Origin: Tetranychus cinnabarinus | Taxonomy: Eukaryota; Arthropoda; Arachnida; Trombidiformes; Tetranychidae | NCBI GenBank assembly: GCA_022266195.1 | Contig: WHVY01000001.1 | Location: 19,840,001-19,904,000, forward strand | Direction: 5' to 3' | DNA: 64,000 nucleotides | Part shown: piece after piece, positions 60,950 through 64,000 of the stretch | Position numbering within the stretch: the first letter of the stretch is position 1 | How the letters are laid out: the number at the start of each line of letters is the position of its first letter | Position numbers and translations under genes: made by a program | Notes under the pieces: generated by a model | What the model was told of the DNA's origin: nothing | Database searches by the model: none | Seen by the model: the letters and a program-made list of their open reading frames with translations, nothing else

Positions 60950-63900
60950 ACACTTTTTTTACATTGTCGTCTTTTACCGTCTTGTGTTCAAGAGAAAGCA
61001 AAGAAGGAACAAAATCAAAAGTCAAAAACTCGAGTCTATCAAAAATCATTATTATTCAATTCGTAAACAAGCCTTTTAATTCACCCTCAAACGATCAAGA
61101 TGTTAAATGTTGTGAATGAAATATTTAAGGGAAACAGAAGAAAAGAAACAAATGGATAAAGCAAAGAAGAAAAGCGAAAGATAAAGAAGAGATGAAGACC
61201 AAGAGAAAAATCGCCAACAAGAATCGAAATTCAGATGGAAGAAAACAAAAGATCTTTTTTTTTGTCGCTCAGAATCAAATCTTTTTACATAATATATGCT
61301 AATAATATACACACAAATCTTAAAATATATACAAAAAATAAACTCATCCTCAATAGTTAATCAGGAGGAGGTAAAAATTTATCGATTCTGTTTCCATGAT
61401 TATTTATTTTTAGGAGTTTACAATTTTCCAACCTTTAGATTGTCCAAAGAGTCTCGTTTGGTTAAATTTTTAAGGAAGTTAGTTACTTTAACGTTGTATA
61501 ATAATGATGACAATGTCCTTTCAACTCCTTTAAATGGACTTTAATGGATCCAAGTGACCATTGGTGGTCACAATGTTAGGTAAAAGGTCAATACATTTTG
61601 TCAGTATTATAAATAGTAATAATGCGTTGACAGTTCAATTGTATTTAAAGCAAAAAAAAACCTTTTACTTGGAGGACAAAAAAAGCTTAAAATCAATGGT
61701 CATTGCATTATTATTCAACTTTACATTAGACTTTCAGCGTTTCCTCTCATTCCATTGGTATAAATTGCGTTGACAGGTGGCACCGGATATAAGATGATAT
61801 AATGTCGATGTTACCAGTAGTAATGATCATCTTCATGACCTTTGACGACGTGACCGTTAAAGTGAATGTCAACAGAGGTTTGAAGCTTCAACAGTGTTGT
61901 AAGAGAGTCCAAGAATTAATTTCACTTAGGCAAGATCAGCTTATACATTGACATGCATTACCATATGACCTTTCACCTTCCTCCTTCTCTTCCTCCTTTT
62001 TACCTCCTCTATTACCACCTTCCATCTCGATCCTTTAATCAAATTGTGTCTTCCTTCGCTTTACTCTGTACAAACATAATCAAAACATCTCAATGTGCGT
62101 TGTCCAAAAATCACAAGCAAGGCTGCCTCCAAATGAGTCGACTTGCACTCTTGTCACTCCATTGATATACTTTGTAAAATCGTTTCCCACTCAATTTCTT
62201 GTATATTAATCATTTGAGATCCATCTTCGTAATTTATCCGCTTTTAATAGTTGAACATTTGTAAATCACCCAAAAGTAAACCATATAACAGAGGCAAAAT
62301 GGGAATCTCCAACTGCAAAGGATATTGGCAAAGAGTGAATAGAATGAAACAATTGAATTTATTGAATCAGACTTACCTGTTGATCCAAGAGTTCCTAAAT
62401 AAACAAAGCTTATTCTTCAAACTAATTACATTTACATTTAAAAACAAAACCAAATTCAATTAAACTGGATCAAAATAAATAAGAAATTATATCAAAATGC
62501 TCATTTTGGATATGTAATTGCTATTGTAACGCTTTTTCCAAATGCGGTTTTTACTCGAAACTCAATGCTTTTTAAGCTTTTTATGCTCGTCATATGTTAT
62601 GCTTTCTGGGTGCATTTTATGCCCAGATGCATTCATCTGTACTTTAATTATAATAAAAACCAATTATCAAGTTAATTTTGAGTTAATAAACTATCATCAA
62701 CTCCAAATTTACCCGAATTGATTAGCATATTTAAACCAAGATTAATTTGCGATACATTTTCATTTCATTTTTTGATAAACTTGTGATGTTCACCTTGTTA
62801 GCCTTTAACCTAATGACTTGACTTTTTTTTCAATTCAATAATTGTCCGTGTTTAATGAAAGACTAGTGTAACAATTTGTTAATTGTACCTGTTAAACAAT
62901 TGGAGCTACTTGATCATTTGCAAGCTGCACTTGGACAATGGTTTGGTTACGCCAACGTTTCGTGTTATTTTAATGACCAAGAGATGAATTCACAGAAGAA
63001 GGTGAAAATAAAAAGATGATGACGAAGAATTGTGAAGATAGAGAAAGAAGAAGAAGAAGAAAGAGAAGAAGGAGCGAAAAGCGTCGTCAATAAAAAATAT
63101 GGCCTGAGGGTTGAGGCAACAATTAACTGAGGTAAGTAAAGTAAGAGTAAAATGCGATGAAGAAGAAAAAAAGAAGAGAAAAAATTGAAGGAAAGAAAAG
63201 GAGAAGAGAGTAACTTGTTCCTTCTTCACTATCACCATCGTCTTCATCAGCGTACTCACCATCGTATCCACCATCATCTTTATCATCTTTCTCTTCATCA
63301 TCACCATCGTCATCGTTATCATCATCTTTATCTTAACCTTCCTCTTTCAACCTTTACCTTGATTCCAGTCATGTATTTCTTAGGCTTTGCTACCGAAATA
63401 TCTTAACAAAATAGCCTGTAGCCACCTCACTCTCTGCATCCCTACTGCCTTCTCCCTCTCCCTCATCATCATCATCATCAATAGCAACATCATCTTCGTC
63501 TTCATCTTTCACGATCTTTCTGCTTGAGCCAGTGATGATGATGTGACTGTGTTTAGAAAGCCATGTTTGTTTGAACCGTTGGCCTAAGATTCATTGGTTA
63601 TCAGTTTCTGTACCTTAAAAGCTTAAGGGAAAGCCGTGAGATTCCAACCACCCTCTAGGGTCAACCTTCATCATTTTTATCCTTCTCATCATCATCATCA
63701 TCATTTTCCTCTTCTTCTTCTTCTTTTTCATTAGTAAATTCAGCTTTTCCTTTCAGATCTTTTCATCTTGTCCAACTTTAACTCAGTCTTAATAGCAATC
63801 ATGATAAACAACAAAGGTAAATATGAAGTTAAGAAGAGAGCCAAAAAAAACAAAACAAAGAATCAAAAAATGATGCAAAGCCATTTCTACCTGTTCTTAT

Positions 63901-64000
63901 CATTTTTGATTATTATCATTACTATTATTATAAACATTCAAATTGTTGATTCATCAACCATCATGACAACAGTTCACTTGATATCATGATTCATGAATAA
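60950..64000. other. SLC15 3' UTR and low-complexity intergenic DNA
   Basis: AATAAA at 61337-61342 is a candidate SLC15 poly(A) signal about 390 bp past the stop. Farther right are purine-rich runs (63010-63080, GAA/GAAGAA) and (ATC)n-type short repeats (63464-63482, 63689-63704). A hydrophobic frame at 63872-63989 could be a signal-peptide exon of a gene beyond the window but has no donor site in view. Confidence 0.5.
61337..61342 (+). promoter_or_regulatory. Candidate poly(A) signal of the SLC15 gene
   Basis: AATAAA in an A/T-rich setting downstream of the stop; best hexamer in the first 400 bp. Confidence 0.45.

Noticed and set aside
63455..63482. Direct repeats of ATC/TCA as a possible CRISPR-like or regulatory array (also near 280-300 and 63680-63705)
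   Set aside because: Simple trinucleotide microsatellites in a eukaryotic genome; no spacers.
63768..63989. Plus-strand frame ending in a hydrophobic segment, possible first exon with signal peptide
   Set aside because: Ile/Thr low complexity from ATT/ATC repeats, no clear donor, and the window ends 11 bp later. Cannot be supported.

Overview
The window reads as nuclear DNA from an arthropod. It is AT-rich, genes are on both strands with GT-AG introns (mostly 50-400 bp), and the proteins are typical animal ones. The compact gene layout, the abundance of short introns and the style of the intergenic DNA fit an acariform mite (spider-mite-like). That is an inference, because no species marker is present. 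All exon coordinates below were built by hand from open frames, splice sites and phase checks. Gene names rest on recognising protein families, not on database searches.

Left part (1-14.5 kb). The window opens inside a forkhead gene of the FOXJ1 type (plus strand, 5' end missing). Next comes an unrecognised secreted Cys-rich protein (minus). A tandem segmental duplication of about 5.6 kb follows. Copy A (about 5246-10862) holds a muscle-type myosin regulatory light chain gene (minus), RFC2 (minus) and MRM2 (plus), with RFC2 and MRM2 diverging from a 419-bp promoter interval. Copy B (about 11014-14504) keeps a complete second myosin light chain gene, but its RFC2 and MRM2 are reduced to fragments by several internal deletions.

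Middle (14.8-30.5 kb). A complete 13-exon strawberry notch (SBNO) gene lies on the minus strand. It is followed by two head-to-head tRNA-Gly(GCC) genes and a 318-bp element with hAT-like terminal inverted repeats and an 8-bp target duplication. A 4-exon minus-strand gene then encodes a type II membrane protein with a SEA domain and a frizzled cysteine-rich domain. It resembles the N-terminal ectodomain of corin-type proteases, but no protease domain was found.

Right part (30.5-64 kb). After about 7.4 kb without a recognisable gene come PPT1 (plus, lysosomal thioesterase), GFAT (minus, 11 exons including a 57-bp putative cassette exon) and an SLC15 proton-coupled oligopeptide transporter (plus, 9 exons, with two introns near 5 kb). 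The last 3 kb holds its 3' UTR and low-complexity DNA.

These genes are not a pathway; most are ordinary housekeeping or tissue genes. The unusual parts are the decaying duplication with a locally homogenised myosin gene pair, the hAT-like element beside the tRNA pair, the GFAT cassette exon at the position of the vertebrate muscle-specific insert, the SEA-frizzled protein without a protease, and a shared CGCCATCTA motif upstream of three housekeeping loci. I found no CRISPR array, operon or obviously new multi-gene system.
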